Assembly (NCBI RefSeq): GCF_038007965.1
Contig: NZ_JBBOYD010000001.1
Span: 1,838,501 to 1,902,500, forward strand
DNA length: 64,000 nucleotides
From: Niallia sp. FSL W8-0635
Lineage (GTDB): Bacteria > Bacillota > Bacilli > Bacillales > Cytobacillaceae
Reading direction: 5' to 3'
This document shows, one piece after another, positions 7,843-18,159 of the stretch. The notes under the pieces were generated by a model. The model was not told the origin of the DNA. It made no database searches and saw only the letters and a program-made list of their open reading frames with translations. A program made the position numbers and the translations under genes. Positions within the stretch are counted from its first letter, which is position 1; every line of letters begins with the position of its first letter.

Positions 7843-9666
7843 ATGACGAGACAAGAGTACCCGCGCCCTCAGTTTGTGCGTGATCAGTGGATTAACTTAA
7901 ATGGAACATGGCAATTTCAGTTTGATGATGAGAATGTTGGAGAAAAAGAGCAGTATTTTAATAAAGAAACACTTGATAAAGAAATTCAAGTACCATTTGT
8001 TTACCAATCTGAGCTAAGCGGTATTGGGGAAAGAACGATTCATGAATATGTATGGTATAAGAGAGAGGCAGTTATTCCTCAGGATCCCACAAAAAGAACG
8101 ATTTTGCATTTTGGGGCGGTCGACTACTATTCGAAGGTCTATGTAAATGGACAATTCGTGGGAGACCATGAAGGCGGACATACTTCGTTTTCATTTGATA
8201 TTACGAATTATTTAGCAGAAGAAAAACAAAGTATTGCTGTTAAGGTCTATGATCCTTTAAAAGATGAAACAATCCCAAGGGGCAAACAGTTTTGGGAAGA
8301 GGAACCACGGGCAATCTGGTATACGAATTCTACAGGAATTTGGCAAACAGTTTGGGTGGAACAAGTAAATAAAGAACATATTGATAAAGTTCGATTTACA
8401 TCAGATTTTGACCGCGGAGTCGTATGGATGGATTTATCGTTAAATGAAGAAACAGAAATATCAAAAGCCTCTTATTATGTGAACTATAAAATGATATTTA
8501 AGGATACTTTGATTGCAGAAGACCGAATTAGAATGAATAATATAGCTGAAAAACGGGCAGTAGACATTATTCAAAATAAAATCTTCCGTACGAATTTCCA
8601 TGATGGTGGCTACACTTGGTCACCAGAACATCCGAATTTATTTGATGTTACGATCGAGCTTTGTGATGAAAATGGAACCGTTTTAGATAAAGTGGAGTCC
8701 TATTTTGGCTATCGAAAAGTTCATACGGAAAATGGCATGGTCTATTTAAATAATAAACCATATTATCAGAAACTTGTGTTGGATCAAGGTTATTGGCCAG
8801 AGGGACTGTTAACTGCGCCGAAAGCAGAAGACTATATAAAGGATATAAAATTTGCAAAAGAAATGGGATTTAATGGCTGTAGAAAGCATCAAAAAACAGA
8901 AGATCCTTTATTCTTGCATTATGCAGATACATTAGGTTTCTTAGTATGGGGAGAATGCGCATCAGCTCCTGTTTATACGAAAGAAGCCGCGACAAGATTA
9001 ATGAAGGAATGGATGGAAATTGTGGAGAGAGATTATAATCATCCTTCCATTATCACTTGGGTACCTCTAAATGAAAGCTGGGGGATTCCAGATATTCATT
9101 TTGATAAAACACAGCAGCATTTTTCAACAACTATGTATCATATGCTCCATGCAATTGATGGCACACGACTAGTAATCTCTAATGATGGATGGGAAGCGAC
9201 CGTTACTGATATTTGTGCGATCCATAATTACGGGCATGGAAATGCAGATGAAAAGACGAAATATCAATATTTCAAGGAGTCCATTTCAACTGTTGAAAAT
9301 TTACTTACTCATGCTCATAGTAAATGGGAAGTGTATGCAGAAAATCATTCCCATCAAGGAGAACCAATTCTTTTAACAGAATTCGGAGGTATCGCATTTA
9401 AAATGGGCGATCAAAGCGGTTGGGGCTACACGTCCGTAGAGAACGCCGAAGATTATGTAACAGAATACCGCAAAATCATGGAAGCAGTTTTCCAATCAAA
9501 AGGACTATGGGGCTATTGCTATACACAGCTAACAGATGTCGAACAAGAAATTAATGGTATTCTAACATATGATCGCGTACCAAAATGCGACTTAGCGAAA
9601 ATTAAAGAGCTTAATAATCTATTTTTCCCAGAGCGATTGGCGGTTAATGGGAGAATGGCTAAGTAG
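7843..9666 (+). CDS. Second glycoside hydrolase family 2 protein, paralogue of the upstream gene
   Basis: A 607-residue cytoplasmic GH2 enzyme, clearly related to its upstream neighbour along the whole length (shared QYPRPQF-type start, NESWG acid/base with Glu411, LTEFGG nucleophile with Glu513, and the C-terminal CYTQLTDV block). It differs by about 27 extra residues, mainly in the Ig-like domain around 190-250. ATG 7843 is used, with GGAG 8 nt upstream. The pair probably arose by tandem duplication and may split the substrate range, for example two linkages of one oligosaccharide (inference). It is the last gene of the cluster, followed by a terminator. Confidence 0.9.
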   Translation: MTRQEYPRPQFVRDQWINLNGTWQFQFDDENVGEKEQYFNKETLDKEIQVPFVYQSELSGIGERTIHEYVWYKREAVIPQDPTKRTILHFGAVDYYSKVYVNGQFVGDHEGGHTSFSFDITNYLAEEKQSIAVKVYDPLKDETIPRGKQFWEEEPRAIWYTNSTGIWQTVWVEQVNKEHIDKVRFTSDFDRGVVWMDLSLNEETEISKASYYVNYKMIFKDTLIAEDRIRMNNIAEKRAVDIIQNKIFRTNFHDGGYTWSPEHPNLFDVTIELCDENGTVLDKVESYFGYRKVHTENGMVYLNNKPYYQKLVLDQGYWPEGLLTAPKAEDYIKDIKFAKEMGFNGCRKHQKTEDPLFLHYADTLGFLVWGECASAPVYTKEAATRLMKEWMEIVERDYNHPSIITWVPLNESWGIPDIHFDKTQQHFSTTMYHMLHAIDGTRLVISNDGWEATVTDICAIHNYGHGNADEKTKYQYFKESISTVENLLTHAHSKWEVYAENHSHQGEPILLTEFGGIAFKMGDQSGWGYTSVENAEDYVTEYRKIMEAVFQSKGLWGYCYTQLTDVEQEINGILTYDRVPKCDLAKIKELNNLFFPERLAVNGRMAK

Positions 9667-9676
9667 GTAAAAAAAT

Positions 9677-9706
9677 GAGCGGGAAACTGCTCGTTTTTTG
9701 TTTTTT
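9677..9706 (+). terminator. Rho-independent terminator of the sugar cluster
   Basis: Hairpin GAGCGG-GAAA-CTGCTC (9677-9692) followed by two T runs. Confidence 0.9.
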
Positions 9707-9710
9707 AACT

Positions 9711-9816
9711 CAGGCTTCGCTAATCCCCGTGGCGTCTCCGTGTATTCCGGCTGCTCAGGATTTCTAAATAATTCATTTTTTCTATTGAGAAAACAACAAT
9801 CCTTTTGAAAACAGCC
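9711..9816 (-). mobile_element. MITE-like repeat, truncated copy in inverted orientation
   Basis: Read on the - strand it starts with the family end GGCTGTTTTC and runs into the interior (AGCAGCC..GAATACAC). It breaks off near the centre of the full repeat. TTAACT occurs on both sides (9705-9710 and 9817-9822), a possible short target duplication. Bases 9817-10120 between this and the next copy contain no gene or motif I can support. Confidence 0.6.
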
Positions 9817-10120
9817 TTAACTAAAGAACTTTCTAAACGATTCCGTTCTAAACTATACTTATCAACAGTAATATGTTAAAATGTTCAAGGCTCATGACAG
9901 CGAAAATGATGGATGGTTAGAGTTATCCTGAGTTTTTCTGACATGGGTTTTTATTTTGTTAGCCCGAAATAATTATAATTTCCAAAAGGAATACATAGCT
10001 ATTTAGTAGCAGGGTTTGATAAAATACAAAAAGGAATGAGTTTTAGCATAGGCTGTTAGTCCGAACTTTATTTATATAAATTGAAAATAATTTTGAAAAA
10101 CAGTCTTCGATTAAAATAAT

Positions 10121-10322
10121 GGCTTTTTTCTAAAAGATTGTTGCTTTCTCAATAGAAAAAATCAATTAATGAGGAAATCTGAGCAGCCTGAATACACGTA
10201 GACTCCTGTGGGATTAGCGAGACAGCCTGAGACCCTGCAGGCGAAGCCGAAGCGGCTCAGCGCGAGCCCCACGGAAAGCGGAGTGTATTCAGGCTGCGGC
10301 TCATAGCAACAAACTTTACGAA
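10121..10322 (+). mobile_element. MITE-like repeat, near full-length copy upstream of def
   Basis: About 200 bp. It matches the copy split by the IS110-family element at 36563-38531 almost base for base through the centre. It contains a long imperfect palindrome with perfect 14-bp arms CAGCCTGAATACAC (10184-10197) and GTGTATTCAGGCTG (10283-10296). Its outer ends are degenerate and no target duplication is visible. It lies 48 bp before the def start, so it may sit in the def leader. Confidence 0.75.
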
Positions 10323-10370
10323 ATAATTCATTTTAACCGACTATCACTCTCAACGTTTGGAGGAAATAAG

Positions 10371-10859
10371 GTGGCAATAAAACAAATTGTAATGTTCCCA
10401 GATCCGGTATTAGAAACACCGTGCGAGGAAGTTACAGTATTTGATAAAAAATTAGCAAAGCTATTAAACGATATGTATGATACGATGATTGAATTTGATG
10501 GAGTCGGACTTGCTGCTCCGCAAATTGGTATACCGAAACGTATTGCTGTAGTAGATATTGACGATGAAATGGGTACACTGGAATTAATTAACCCAAAATT
10601 ATTAGAGGTAAACGGATCCCAAGTAGGACCAGAAGGCTGTTTGAGTTTCCCAGGATTATTTGGAGATGTCGAAAGGCCTTATTCCATAAAAGTGGAAGCA
10701 CAAAATAGAAAAGGAAAAAAATATATAATAGAAGCAGAAGAATATTTAGCACGCGCGATTTTGCATGAAATGGATCACTTAGATGGAGTATTATTTACTT
10801 CAAAAGTAATTCGCTATCTAGAGGAAGAAGAGCTAGAAGGAGTGGAAGCAAATGACTAA
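10371..10859 (+). CDS. def: Peptide deformylase
   Basis: A 162-residue metalloenzyme that removes the formyl group from nascent proteins at the ribosome. All three signature motifs are present: [18 protein letters not shown] (metal-ligand cysteine) and HEMDHLDG (HExxH). The start is GTG at 10371, with TTGGAGG 7 nt upstream. Its length matches the shorter Def type rather than the longer paralogue DefB/YkrB. It overlaps fmt by 8 nt, the usual coupling of the formylation and deformylation enzymes. Confidence 0.97.
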   Translation: MAIKQIVMFPDPVLETPCEEVTVFDKKLAKLLNDMYDTMIEFDGVGLAAPQIGIPKRIAVVDIDDEMGTLELINPKLLEVNGSQVGPEGCLSFPGLFGDVERPYSIKVEAQNRKGKKYIIEAEEYLARAILHEMDHLDGVLFTSKVIRYLEEEELEGVEAND

Positions 10860-11811
10860 AGTAGTGTTTATGGGAACTCCGGACTTTTCTGTTCCTGTAT
10901 TACAAAGATTATTAGAAGAAAAGTATGATGTGATTGCAGTTGTTACCCAGCCTGATCGTCCTGTTGGCAGAAAAAAAGTGCTCACACCTCCTCCAGTAAA
11001 GGTGGAAGCGTTAAAGCATAATATTCCTGTCTATCAACCTGAAAAGATTCGTCAATCAGAAGAGCTGAAAACGATTATTTCTCTAAACCCAGATATTATT
11101 GTGACAGCGGCTTTTGGACAAATTTTACCAAAAGAATTATTAGATGCACCGAAATTTGGATGTGTAAATGTCCATGCATCTCTACTTCCAGAATTAAGAG
11201 GCGGAGCTCCTATTCATTATAGTATCTTACAGGGTAAAGAGAAAACGGGGATTACAATCATGTATATGGCAGAGAAATTAGATGCTGGGGACATTATCTC
11301 CGTTGCCGAAGTGAAAATTGAAGAAGAAGATACGGTAGGAACACTTCATGATAAATTAAGTGTTGTTGGAAGTGATTTATTAGCCGAAACTTTGCCTAAA
11401 CTGTTAGCAGGAGAAATTACTCCTATACCTCAAAAGGACGAGGAGGCAACGTTTGCGCCAAATCTAAAACGTTCAGATGAGAAAATTGATTGGTCTACTT
11501 CTGGTGAAGAAGTTTATAACAAAATTCGTGGGTTAAATCCGTGGCCAGTAGCCTTTACCCTATATCAAGGGAATGTGATGAAAGTATGGGCAGGAAAGAA
11601 AGTCACGAAAACGATAGATGCGGCTCCTGGAACCATTGTAGAAATTACAAATCAAGGACCAATTGTCGCAACAGGAAATGACACCTATATTCAATTAACA
11701 GAAGTGCAACCAGCAGGGAAGAAGAAAATGGACATTGGCCAATTTTTACGTGGTGCTGGTAGCAAGATGCAAGTAAATGAGATATTAGGAGTAACAAATG
11801 AAGAAAACTAG
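10852..11811 (+). CDS. fmt: Methionyl-tRNA formyltransferase
   Basis: A 319-residue enzyme that formylates initiator Met-tRNA using 10-formyl-tetrahydrofolate. The N-terminal Rossmann domain starts [12 protein letters not shown]. The catalytic block [16 protein letters not shown] carries the Asn/His pair, and an Asp follows in EKLDAGDI. The C-terminal OB-like domain occupies about 205-315. The gene overlaps def upstream and rsmB downstream (14 nt). Confidence 0.97.
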   Translation: MTKVVFMGTPDFSVPVLQRLLEEKYDVIAVVTQPDRPVGRKKVLTPPPVKVEALKHNIPVYQPEKIRQSEELKTIISLNPDIIVTAAFGQILPKELLDAPKFGCVNVHASLLPELRGGAPIHYSILQGKEKTGITIMYMAEKLDAGDIISVAEVKIEEEDTVGTLHDKLSVVGSDLLAETLPKLLAGEITPIPQKDEEATFAPNLKRSDEKIDWSTSGEEVYNKIRGLNPWPVAFTLYQGNVMKVWAGKKVTKTIDAAPGTIVEITNQGPIVATGNDTYIQLTEVQPAGKKKMDIGQFLRGAGSKMQVNEILGVTNEEN

Positions 11812-13147
11812 AAAAAATGTTCGGGAAGCAGCATTGGATATTTTGGAGAGCATTCAAAAAAATCAAGCGTACAGCAATCTCTTACTAAATACAACAATCA
11901 AAAAAAATGAGATTCCATCAAAGGATATTGGTTTATTAACAGAAATCGTATATGGAACCCTTCAACGAAAAATGACGCTTGAATTTTATCTACAGCCTTT
12001 TATTAATAAAGGAAAGAAAATGGAAGTTTGGGTGCATATTCTCTTACAGATGACGCTGTATCAAATGGTATATTTGGATCGCATTCCTGATCATGCTGCG
12101 ATTAATGAAGCGGTAGAAATTGCGAAAAAAAGGGGCCATAAAGGCATTAGCGGCCTTGTAAATGCTGTTTTACGCACTATTCTTAGACAGGGCTTACCAG
12201 CTTTTAGTGAGATTCCAGATGAAATAGAGCGCCTTGCTATTGAAACAAGTCATCCACGCTGGCTTGTAAAAAGATGGGTGGAGCAGCTTGGGATAGAAGA
12301 TGCAAAGAAGATGTGTGAAATTAATTTAACAGCACCCATGCAAACAGCTAGGGTAAATACAACGAAAATCTCTGTCGCAGAATGCTTATCCCTTTTAACA
12401 GAAGAAGGCTTCTTCGTTGAAGCGAGTGAGGTAATTCCAGAAGGAATCAAGGTATTAAAAGGTAATGTAGCCCATTCATCTGCTTTTGAAAAAGGAATGT
12501 TAACAATTCAAGATGAAAGCTCGATGATTGTTGCTTATGCTTTAGATGTAGACAAGCCGTATTCCGTATTAGATGCTTGCGCCGCACCAGGTGGTAAATC
12601 AACACATATTGCAGAGAAAATGAATAAGGAAGGAAAAGTCCTTTCCATTGATCTTCATGAGCATAAAGTAAAGCTGATTAAGCAAAATGCAGATCGCTTA
12701 GATTTACCAAGCATTGAAACAAAAGTAATGGATTCAAGGAAGTTAGATAGTACCTTAGAAAAAGAAAGCTTTGACCGTATTCTACTTGATGCTCCTTGTT
12801 CAGGATTTGGAGTAATGAGAAGAAAACCGGACATGAAATATACGAAAACGGAGGCAGACGTTGATCGCCTGCAGAAAATCCAATTAGATTTATTAGCTTC
12901 TGTTTCACCTCTCTTAAAAAAAGGTGGATTATTAGTATATAGTACATGTACGATTGATAAAGCAGAAAATGAAGAAGTGGTTGAAAAGTTCTTGGCGGAT
13001 AATTCACAGTTTGAAAGAGACGTAAACTTAGCGGAACGATTGCCGACCGAATTGAAACAATATACAGATGGAAATGAATTACAGGTATTACCGCAATATT
13101 TTGGCTCCGATGGCTTTTATATTGCAGCATTAAGAAAGAAGGTGTAA
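11798..13147 (+). CDS. rsmB: 16S rRNA (cytosine-967-C5)-methyltransferase RsmB
   Basis: A 449-residue protein (Sun/RsmB). It has an N-terminal NusB-like RNA-binding domain (about 1-140) and a SAM-dependent methyltransferase domain. Visible motifs are [11 protein letters not shown] (SAM binding), DAPCSGFG with the product-release cysteine, and YSTCTI with the catalytic cysteine. It is translationally coupled to fmt and rlmN by overlaps of 14 nt and 1 nt. Normal length, no defects. Confidence 0.96.
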   Translation: MKKTRKNVREAALDILESIQKNQAYSNLLLNTTIKKNEIPSKDIGLLTEIVYGTLQRKMTLEFYLQPFINKGKKMEVWVHILLQMTLYQMVYLDRIPDHAAINEAVEIAKKRGHKGISGLVNAVLRTILRQGLPAFSEIPDEIERLAIETSHPRWLVKRWVEQLGIEDAKKMCEINLTAPMQTARVNTTKISVAECLSLLTEEGFFVEASEVIPEGIKVLKGNVAHSSAFEKGMLTIQDESSMIVAYALDVDKPYSVLDACAAPGGKSTHIAEKMNKEGKVLSIDLHEHKVKLIKQNADRLDLPSIETKVMDSRKLDSTLEKESFDRILLDAPCSGFGVMRRKPDMKYTKTEADVDRLQKIQLDLLASVSPLLKKGGLLVYSTCTIDKAENEEVVEKFLADNSQFERDVNLAERLPTELKQYTDGNELQVLPQYFGSDGFYIAALRKKV

Positions 13148-14244
13148 TGATGGAACAAGTAAAAACATCATCAAGAAGAAGACAAAAGGCAGAACCAACT
13201 ATTCCCTCCATTTACTCAATGGAATTACAAGCATTAAAGGATTGGCTAACAGAGCATAATGAAAAGGCGTTTCGTGCTGATCAAATTTTTGAATGGCTAT
13301 ATAAACAAAGAGTAACCTCATTTGAGGATATGACTAACTTATCGAAAAATTTACGTTTGATGTTACAGGAAAATTTCACGATTACAACATTAAACACGCT
13401 TATTCAGCAAACATCTAATGATGGAACAATTAAGTTTTTATTTGAATTACATGATGGCTATTCGATTGAAACAGTTTTAATGCGCCATGATTATGGCAAT
13501 TCTGTATGTGTAACGACACAAGTAGGCTGTCGAATTGGATGTACATTCTGTGCTTCTACCTTAGGTGGATTAAAAAGAAATTTAGAAGCAGGAGAAATCG
13601 TTGCTCAAGTCGTAAAAGTACAACAGGCACTAGATGAATTAGGCGAACGTGTAAGTTCTGTTGTTATTATGGGGATTGGGGAACCATTTGATAACTTTAC
13701 TAGTATGTTAAGTTTCTTAAAAATTATTAATCATGAACAAGCATTGAATATTGGTGCAAGACATATCACTGTTTCCACTAGTGGTATTATCCCGAAAATT
13801 TATGAATTTGCAGATCAAAATATGCAAATTAACTTTGCTGTTTCCCTTCACGCTCCAAACACGGAGCTAAGAAGTAGACTAATGCCGATCAACAGAGCGT
13901 ATAAATTACCTGATTTAATCGAAGCAATCCGTTATTATGTAGATAAGACAGGAAGACGAGTAAGCTTTGAATATGGCTTGTTTGGTAATGTAAATGATCA
14001 AGTAGAGCATGCAGAAGAGCTAGCTGAGCTTGTAAAAGGAATAAAGTGTCATGTTAACTTAATTCCTGTAAATTATGTACCAGAAAGAGACTATGTAAGA
14101 ACACCGAAAGATCAAATCTTTTTATTTGAAAAAACGTTAAAGAACCGTGGAGTAAATGTTACAATCCGTCGTGAGCAAGGTTCAGATATCGATGCGGCAT
14201 GTGGACAGCTTCGTGCGAAGGAGAGAAAAGAAGAGACGAGGTGA
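13147..14244 (+). CDS. rlmN: Dual-specificity 23S rRNA/tRNA adenine C2-methyltransferase RlmN
   Basis: A 365-residue radical SAM enzyme that methylates C2 of A2503 in 23S rRNA and A37 in tRNAs. The iron-sulfur cluster cysteines are in CRIGCTFC (Cys128, Cys132, Cys135). The methyl-carrying cysteine Cys352 is in DAACGQL. The start at 13147 overlaps the rsmB stop; an ATG one codon later is equally possible. This is RlmN, not the resistance paralogue Cfr, judging from the neighbours. Confidence 0.96.
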   Translation: MMEQVKTSSRRRQKAEPTIPSIYSMELQALKDWLTEHNEKAFRADQIFEWLYKQRVTSFEDMTNLSKNLRLMLQENFTITTLNTLIQQTSNDGTIKFLFELHDGYSIETVLMRHDYGNSVCVTTQVGCRIGCTFCASTLGGLKRNLEAGEIVAQVVKVQQALDELGERVSSVVIMGIGEPFDNFTSMLSFLKIINHEQALNIGARHITVSTSGIIPKIYEFADQNMQINFAVSLHAPNTELRSRLMPINRAYKLPDLIEAIRYYVDKTGRRVSFEYGLFGNVNDQVEHAEELAELVKGIKCHVNLIPVNYVPERDYVRTPKDQIFLFEKTLKNRGVNVTIRREQGSDIDAACGQLRAKERKEETR

Positions 14245-14250
14245 TCACCT

Positions 14251-15009
14251 TTGAGTCAAATTTTTATGACTGATAAGGGGAAAGTTAGACAACATAACGA
14301 GGATAGTGGAGCAATTATTAGAAATAAAAGCGGTCAACGCCTTGCCATCGTAGCAGATGGCATGGGCGGGCACCGTGCAGGTGATGTTGCAAGCTCGCTC
14401 ACTGTTGAAAAACTGACAGAACTTTGGACAATGGTTGAGGAGATAAAAACTGCTGATGACGCAGAAAACTGGTTGAAGACGAATATATTAAAGGTCAACC
14501 AATACGTTTTCGACTATGCTTCAACCCATCCAGAATGTGAAGGGATGGGAACAACCATTATTGGGGTAATCAGTACAGAGAATTTTTCAACGATTGCACA
14601 TGTGGGGGACAGCAGATGCTATCTTTATACTGAAGATGGCTTTAAACAAATTACAGAAGATCATTCCTTAGTAAATGAATTAGTTCGAATGGGCCAAATT
14701 TCCAAAGAGGATGCAGAACACCATCCGCGGAAAAATGTTGTTTTACGAGCACTAGGAACAGATGCTCAGTTAGATATTGATGTGATGACGATTATGTTTG
14801 AAGAAGGGGACATTATTTTCATTTGTTCCGATGGCTTATCAAACAAAGTAACCGATCAACAAATTAAAGAAGTGCTTGAAAAAGAGCATACGCTTGAAGA
14901 AAAAGCTTCTACATTAATTGAAACAGCTAATAGAAATGGCGGGGAAGATAATATTACAGTCGTTATATTAGAGCATGGGGATGGTCATCAAGCAGGTGAC
15001 GAGCAATGA
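14251..15009 (+). CDS. prpC: PP2C-type Ser/Thr protein phosphatase PrpC (Stp)
   Basis: A 252-residue metal-dependent phosphatase that reverses PrkC phosphorylation. The metal-binding motifs are all present: RQHNEDSG, DGMGGHRAGD, AHVGDSR, SDGLSNKV and GGEDNITV. The start is TTG at 14251, with GAGGTGATC shortly upstream. It directly follows rlmN and overlaps prkC by 4 nt, the standard phosphatase-kinase pair. Confidence 0.96.
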   Translation: MSQIFMTDKGKVRQHNEDSGAIIRNKSGQRLAIVADGMGGHRAGDVASSLTVEKLTELWTMVEEIKTADDAENWLKTNILKVNQYVFDYASTHPECEGMGTTIIGVISTENFSTIAHVGDSRCYLYTEDGFKQITEDHSLVNELVRMGQISKEDAEHHPRKNVVLRALGTDAQLDIDVMTIMFEEGDIIFICSDGLSNKVTDQQIKEVLEKEHTLEEKASTLIETANRNGGEDNITVVILEHGDGHQAGDEQ

Positions 15010-17006
15010 TGATTGGGAAAAGAATAAGTGGTCGGTATAAGGTATTAGATATGATTGGCGGAGGTGGAATGGCAAACGTCTATCTTGCGCATGATATGAT
15101 TCTTGATCGGGATGTAGCTGTCAAAATGCTAAGACTGGATTATGTTAATGATGAAGAATTTATTAAACGATTTCATCGAGAAGCACAATCAGCAACAAGC
15201 TTAGCACATCCGAATATCGTCAGTATTTATGATGTTGGGGAAGAAGGAGACATCTATTATATTGTCATGGAGTATGTGGAAGGCGATACATTAAAACAAT
15301 ATATACATAAAAATTCGCCGCTTTCTGTCGAGACAGTTATCGCAATTATGCAACAAATCACATCAGCAATCGCCCATGCCCATCAAAATCATATTATTCA
15401 CCGGGATATAAAACCGCATAATATTTTAATAGATAAAGATGGGAAAGTGAAAGTGACAGATTTCGGAATCGCGATGGCTTTGAGTGCGACAAGTATTACG
15501 CAAACAAATTCTGTGTTAGGATCTGTTCATTATTTATCTCCTGAGCAAGCGCGTGGGGGAATGGCGAATAAAAAGTCCGATATTTATTCCCTTGGGATTG
15601 TGATGTTCGAATTATTAACAGGAAGACTTCCTTTTTCAGGAGAATCTGCTGTTTCGATTGCATTAAAGCATTTACAGTCAGAAACCCCCAGTGTAAGAAG
15701 ATGGAATGAAGGAATTCCACAGAGTGTGGAAAATATTGTTTTGAAAGCAACCGCGAAGGATCCTTTTTATCGATACAATAGCATGGAAGAAATGTCAGAT
15801 GATTTACGCACTGCTCTTGATATAGAAAGAATAGATGAACCGAAATTTGCGATTCCGATTGATGATGAAGCAACAAAAGCAATACCTGTCATCACCAATG
15901 ATGGTTTGTATAAAAATTTCGATGAAACGATTGTTCATAAAAATGAAAAAGAAGAGCCTGGGAAACAACAGGTAAAGGAAGAACCGAAAAAGCTCGAGAA
16001 GAAAGAAAAAAAGAAAAAGGGCAAGAAAAAAGGAAAGAAAATAGCTGCTATTATTATTTCAACATTTATTGCCTTAATCTTACTAATAGGAATAGTAATT
16101 TTTGTATTGCCAGACTTATTGGAGCCAGAAGATATCGAAATTCCTGATGTTACTAATCTAGAGGTGGAAAAAGCTAAACAAGAGCTAGAACAAAAAGGGT
16201 TTGTTGTATCTGACACGATCACCTTAAATAGTGAAGACATCGAAATAGGTCATGTTATTAAAACAAGTCCTAGTGCAGGTAGTACCAGAAGAGAAGGGAC
16301 AGAAATTACTTTATATGAAAGCTTAGGAAAAGAGACAGTTGTCTTAAGTGATTATGTAGGTAGAAATTATGATGATGTTGTTAAACTATTAGAGGGGTTT
16401 AAAGATGTCGACAAAGTGGAAGAGTTTGATGAAAACGAACCACCAGGAACCATCCTAGCTCAAAGTATTGATCCAAATGAGGAAGTAGTGCCGAGTGAAA
16501 CATCAATAGAGTTCACAATCAGTAAAGGTGCAGAGCTAATTAGTATTAAAGATTTGACGGATTATACGAAAAAAGAAGTAAATGATTATGTTAGCGATGT
16601 TGGATTAACGGTAGCATTTTCCGAAGAATATAGTGATACAGTTGAAAAGGGACTAGTCCTATCCCAATCTCCAGAAGCGAGAACGAATTTGAAAAAAGGC
16701 GCAGAAATTTCCGTTGTTCTATCTAAAGGGAAGAAAGAAGTACAACCAAAAGAAGTCATGAAAGAAATTTCCATTCCGTATGAACCGACAGAAATGACTC
16801 CTGATGGAAAGCCGGTAGAACAAACCGTTAGAATTTATATTGGTGATTTTAATAATAGCATGACAGAACCTGCTGAGACGTTTACAATTACCGAAAATAC
16901 GAAGAAAACGATCTATCTGCAAATTCCAGAAGGGCAAAAAGGATATTATCGTGTGCAAATTGATAGTGTTGTAATCCTCGATGAAGAAGTTCCGTACCCA
17001 AATTGA
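15006..17006 (+). CDS. prkC: Membrane Ser/Thr protein kinase PrkC with PASTA domains
   Basis: A 666-residue receptor-like kinase. The cytoplasmic Hanks-type kinase domain (about 10-270) has GGGGMANVY, VAVKML, HRDIKPHN (catalytic Asp near 134), DFGIA and a Thr/Ser-rich activation loop. A lysine/glutamate-rich juxtamembrane segment (about 312-345) leads into one transmembrane helix (about 345-369). Three PASTA repeats (about 375-580) then bind muropeptides outside the cell, followed by a C-terminal Ig-like domain. In Bacillus the kinase promotes spore germination in response to peptidoglycan and regulates wall metabolism. The partner phosphatase is encoded just upstream. Confidence 0.96.
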   Translation: MMIGKRISGRYKVLDMIGGGGMANVYLAHDMILDRDVAVKMLRLDYVNDEEFIKRFHREAQSATSLAHPNIVSIYDVGEEGDIYYIVMEYVEGDTLKQYIHKNSPLSVETVIAIMQQITSAIAHAHQNHIIHRDIKPHNILIDKDGKVKVTDFGIAMALSATSITQTNSVLGSVHYLSPEQARGGMANKKSDIYSLGIVMFELLTGRLPFSGESAVSIALKHLQSETPSVRRWNEGIPQSVENIVLKATAKDPFYRYNSMEEMSDDLRTALDIERIDEPKFAIPIDDEATKAIPVITNDGLYKNFDETIVHKNEKEEPGKQQVKEEPKKLEKKEKKKKGKKKGKKIAAIIISTFIALILLIGIVIFVLPDLLEPEDIEIPDVTNLEVEKAKQELEQKGFVVSDTITLNSEDIEIGHVIKTSPSAGSTRREGTEITLYESLGKETVVLSDYVGRNYDDVVKLLEGFKDVDKVEEFDENEPPGTILAQSIDPNEEVVPSETSIEFTISKGAELISIKDLTDYTKKEVNDYVSDVGLTVAFSEEYSDTVEKGLVLSQSPEARTNLKKGAEISVVLSKGKKEVQPKEVMKEISIPYEPTEMTPDGKPVEQTVRIYIGDFNNSMTEPAETFTITENTKKTIYLQIPEGQKGYYRVQIDSVVILDEEVPYPN

Positions 17007-17110
17007 TGGTAATGGCTATTGGTTTGAATTGCAAAGATAAGGGAATGCTTCTTTTTAGGAACACATTAGAAATGTTTTAAAGGCTAAAAGTAGTAAGGAG
17101 CGTTATATGT

Positions 17111-17992
17111 ATGCCTAAAGGCAAAATCATTAAAGCATTAAGTGGATTTTACTATGTATTAAGTGAGGGTCAATTAATACAATGCCGGGGAAGAGGCGTT
17201 TTCCGCAAAAATAAAATCACTCCTTTAGTAGGGGACGAAGTAGTATTTCAGGCGGAAAACGAAACAGATGGGTATATCCTTGAAGTGAATGAAAGAAAAA
17301 ATGAACTAGTAAGACCACCCATTGCAAATGTCGATCAGGCCATTCTTGTCTTCTCTAGTGTAGAGCCTGATTTTAGCACCGCATTATTAGATCGTTTTCT
17401 AGTATTAATCGAATACAACAGAATTGATCCACTAATTTGTATTACGAAAATGGATTTGGCGAATAGCGATGAAGTATCAAAGATGAAGGAATTTGCAGCA
17501 CAATACGAAGCTGTTGGCTATCCTGTCATATTAACTTCTTCTGAAACCGAAGCAGGGATAGAGCAGCTATTACCTTATTTAAAGGATAAAATTTCAGTAT
17601 TTGCCGGACAATCAGGTGTAGGGAAGTCTTCCTTGTTAAATGTAATTAGACCCGATTTAGACTTAAAAACAAATGAAATCTCCTCGAGTTTAGGAAGAGG
17701 AAAGCATACAACAAGACATGTTGAGCTTATTTCAATCGGAGACGGACTTGTCGCAGATACACCAGGTTTTAGCTCTCTAGAATTTCTTGAAATCGAAGCA
17801 GAAGATTTGAATTATTGTTTTCCTGAAATAGAAAAAACGAGCGAAAACTGTAAATTTAGAGGCTGTCTCCATCTTTCAGAACCTAAATGCGCAGTGAAAG
17901 AAGCGGTCGAAAACAATGAAATACCAGCTTATCGTTATGAGCATTATAAAGATTTCCTTCAAGAAATTAGAGATAGAAAACCTAGATACTAG
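17111..17992 (+). CDS. rsgA: Ribosome small-subunit-dependent GTPase RsgA (YloQ/CpgA)
   Basis: A 293-residue circularly permuted GTPase for late 30S maturation. It has an N-terminal OB fold, then G4 (TKMD), G1 (GQSGVGKSS) and G3 (DTPGF) in permuted order. A C-terminal zinc module follows with Cys/His in CKFRGCLHLSEPKC. AAGGAG lies 9 nt before the ATG. In B. subtilis rpe follows immediately; here the next 167 bases (17993-18159) hold no gene. Confidence 0.96.
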   Translation: MPKGKIIKALSGFYYVLSEGQLIQCRGRGVFRKNKITPLVGDEVVFQAENETDGYILEVNERKNELVRPPIANVDQAILVFSSVEPDFSTALLDRFLVLIEYNRIDPLICITKMDLANSDEVSKMKEFAAQYEAVGYPVILTSSETEAGIEQLLPYLKDKISVFAGQSGVGKSSLLNVIRPDLDLKTNEISSSLGRGKHTTRHVELISIGDGLVADTPGFSSLEFLEIEAEDLNYCFPEIEKTSENCKFRGCLHLSEPKCAVKEAVENNEIPAYRYEHYKDFLQEIRDRKPRY

Positions 17993-18159
17993 GTAAATTG
18001 ACTTTCAATGTCCCACAAAAGCAGATTCTTTCTATAGCTATTTGTAGTAATTGCTTGATTAGCAGTCTTTCCATTCAAGCAAAGGAAACAAAGGGTTATA
18101 TATAAGAGTCTGCATTTTTGTATAGAAAGAGATAGAAGGAAAAACAGAGGAGGAGAACA

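Noticed and set aside
10121..10322. Target duplication around the repeat upstream of def
   Set aside because: The outer ends are degenerate and the flanking bases do not form a convincing direct repeat.
17993..18159. A degraded rpe gene
   Set aside because: No residual similarity to epimerase motifs could be read in any frame; the gap is too short.
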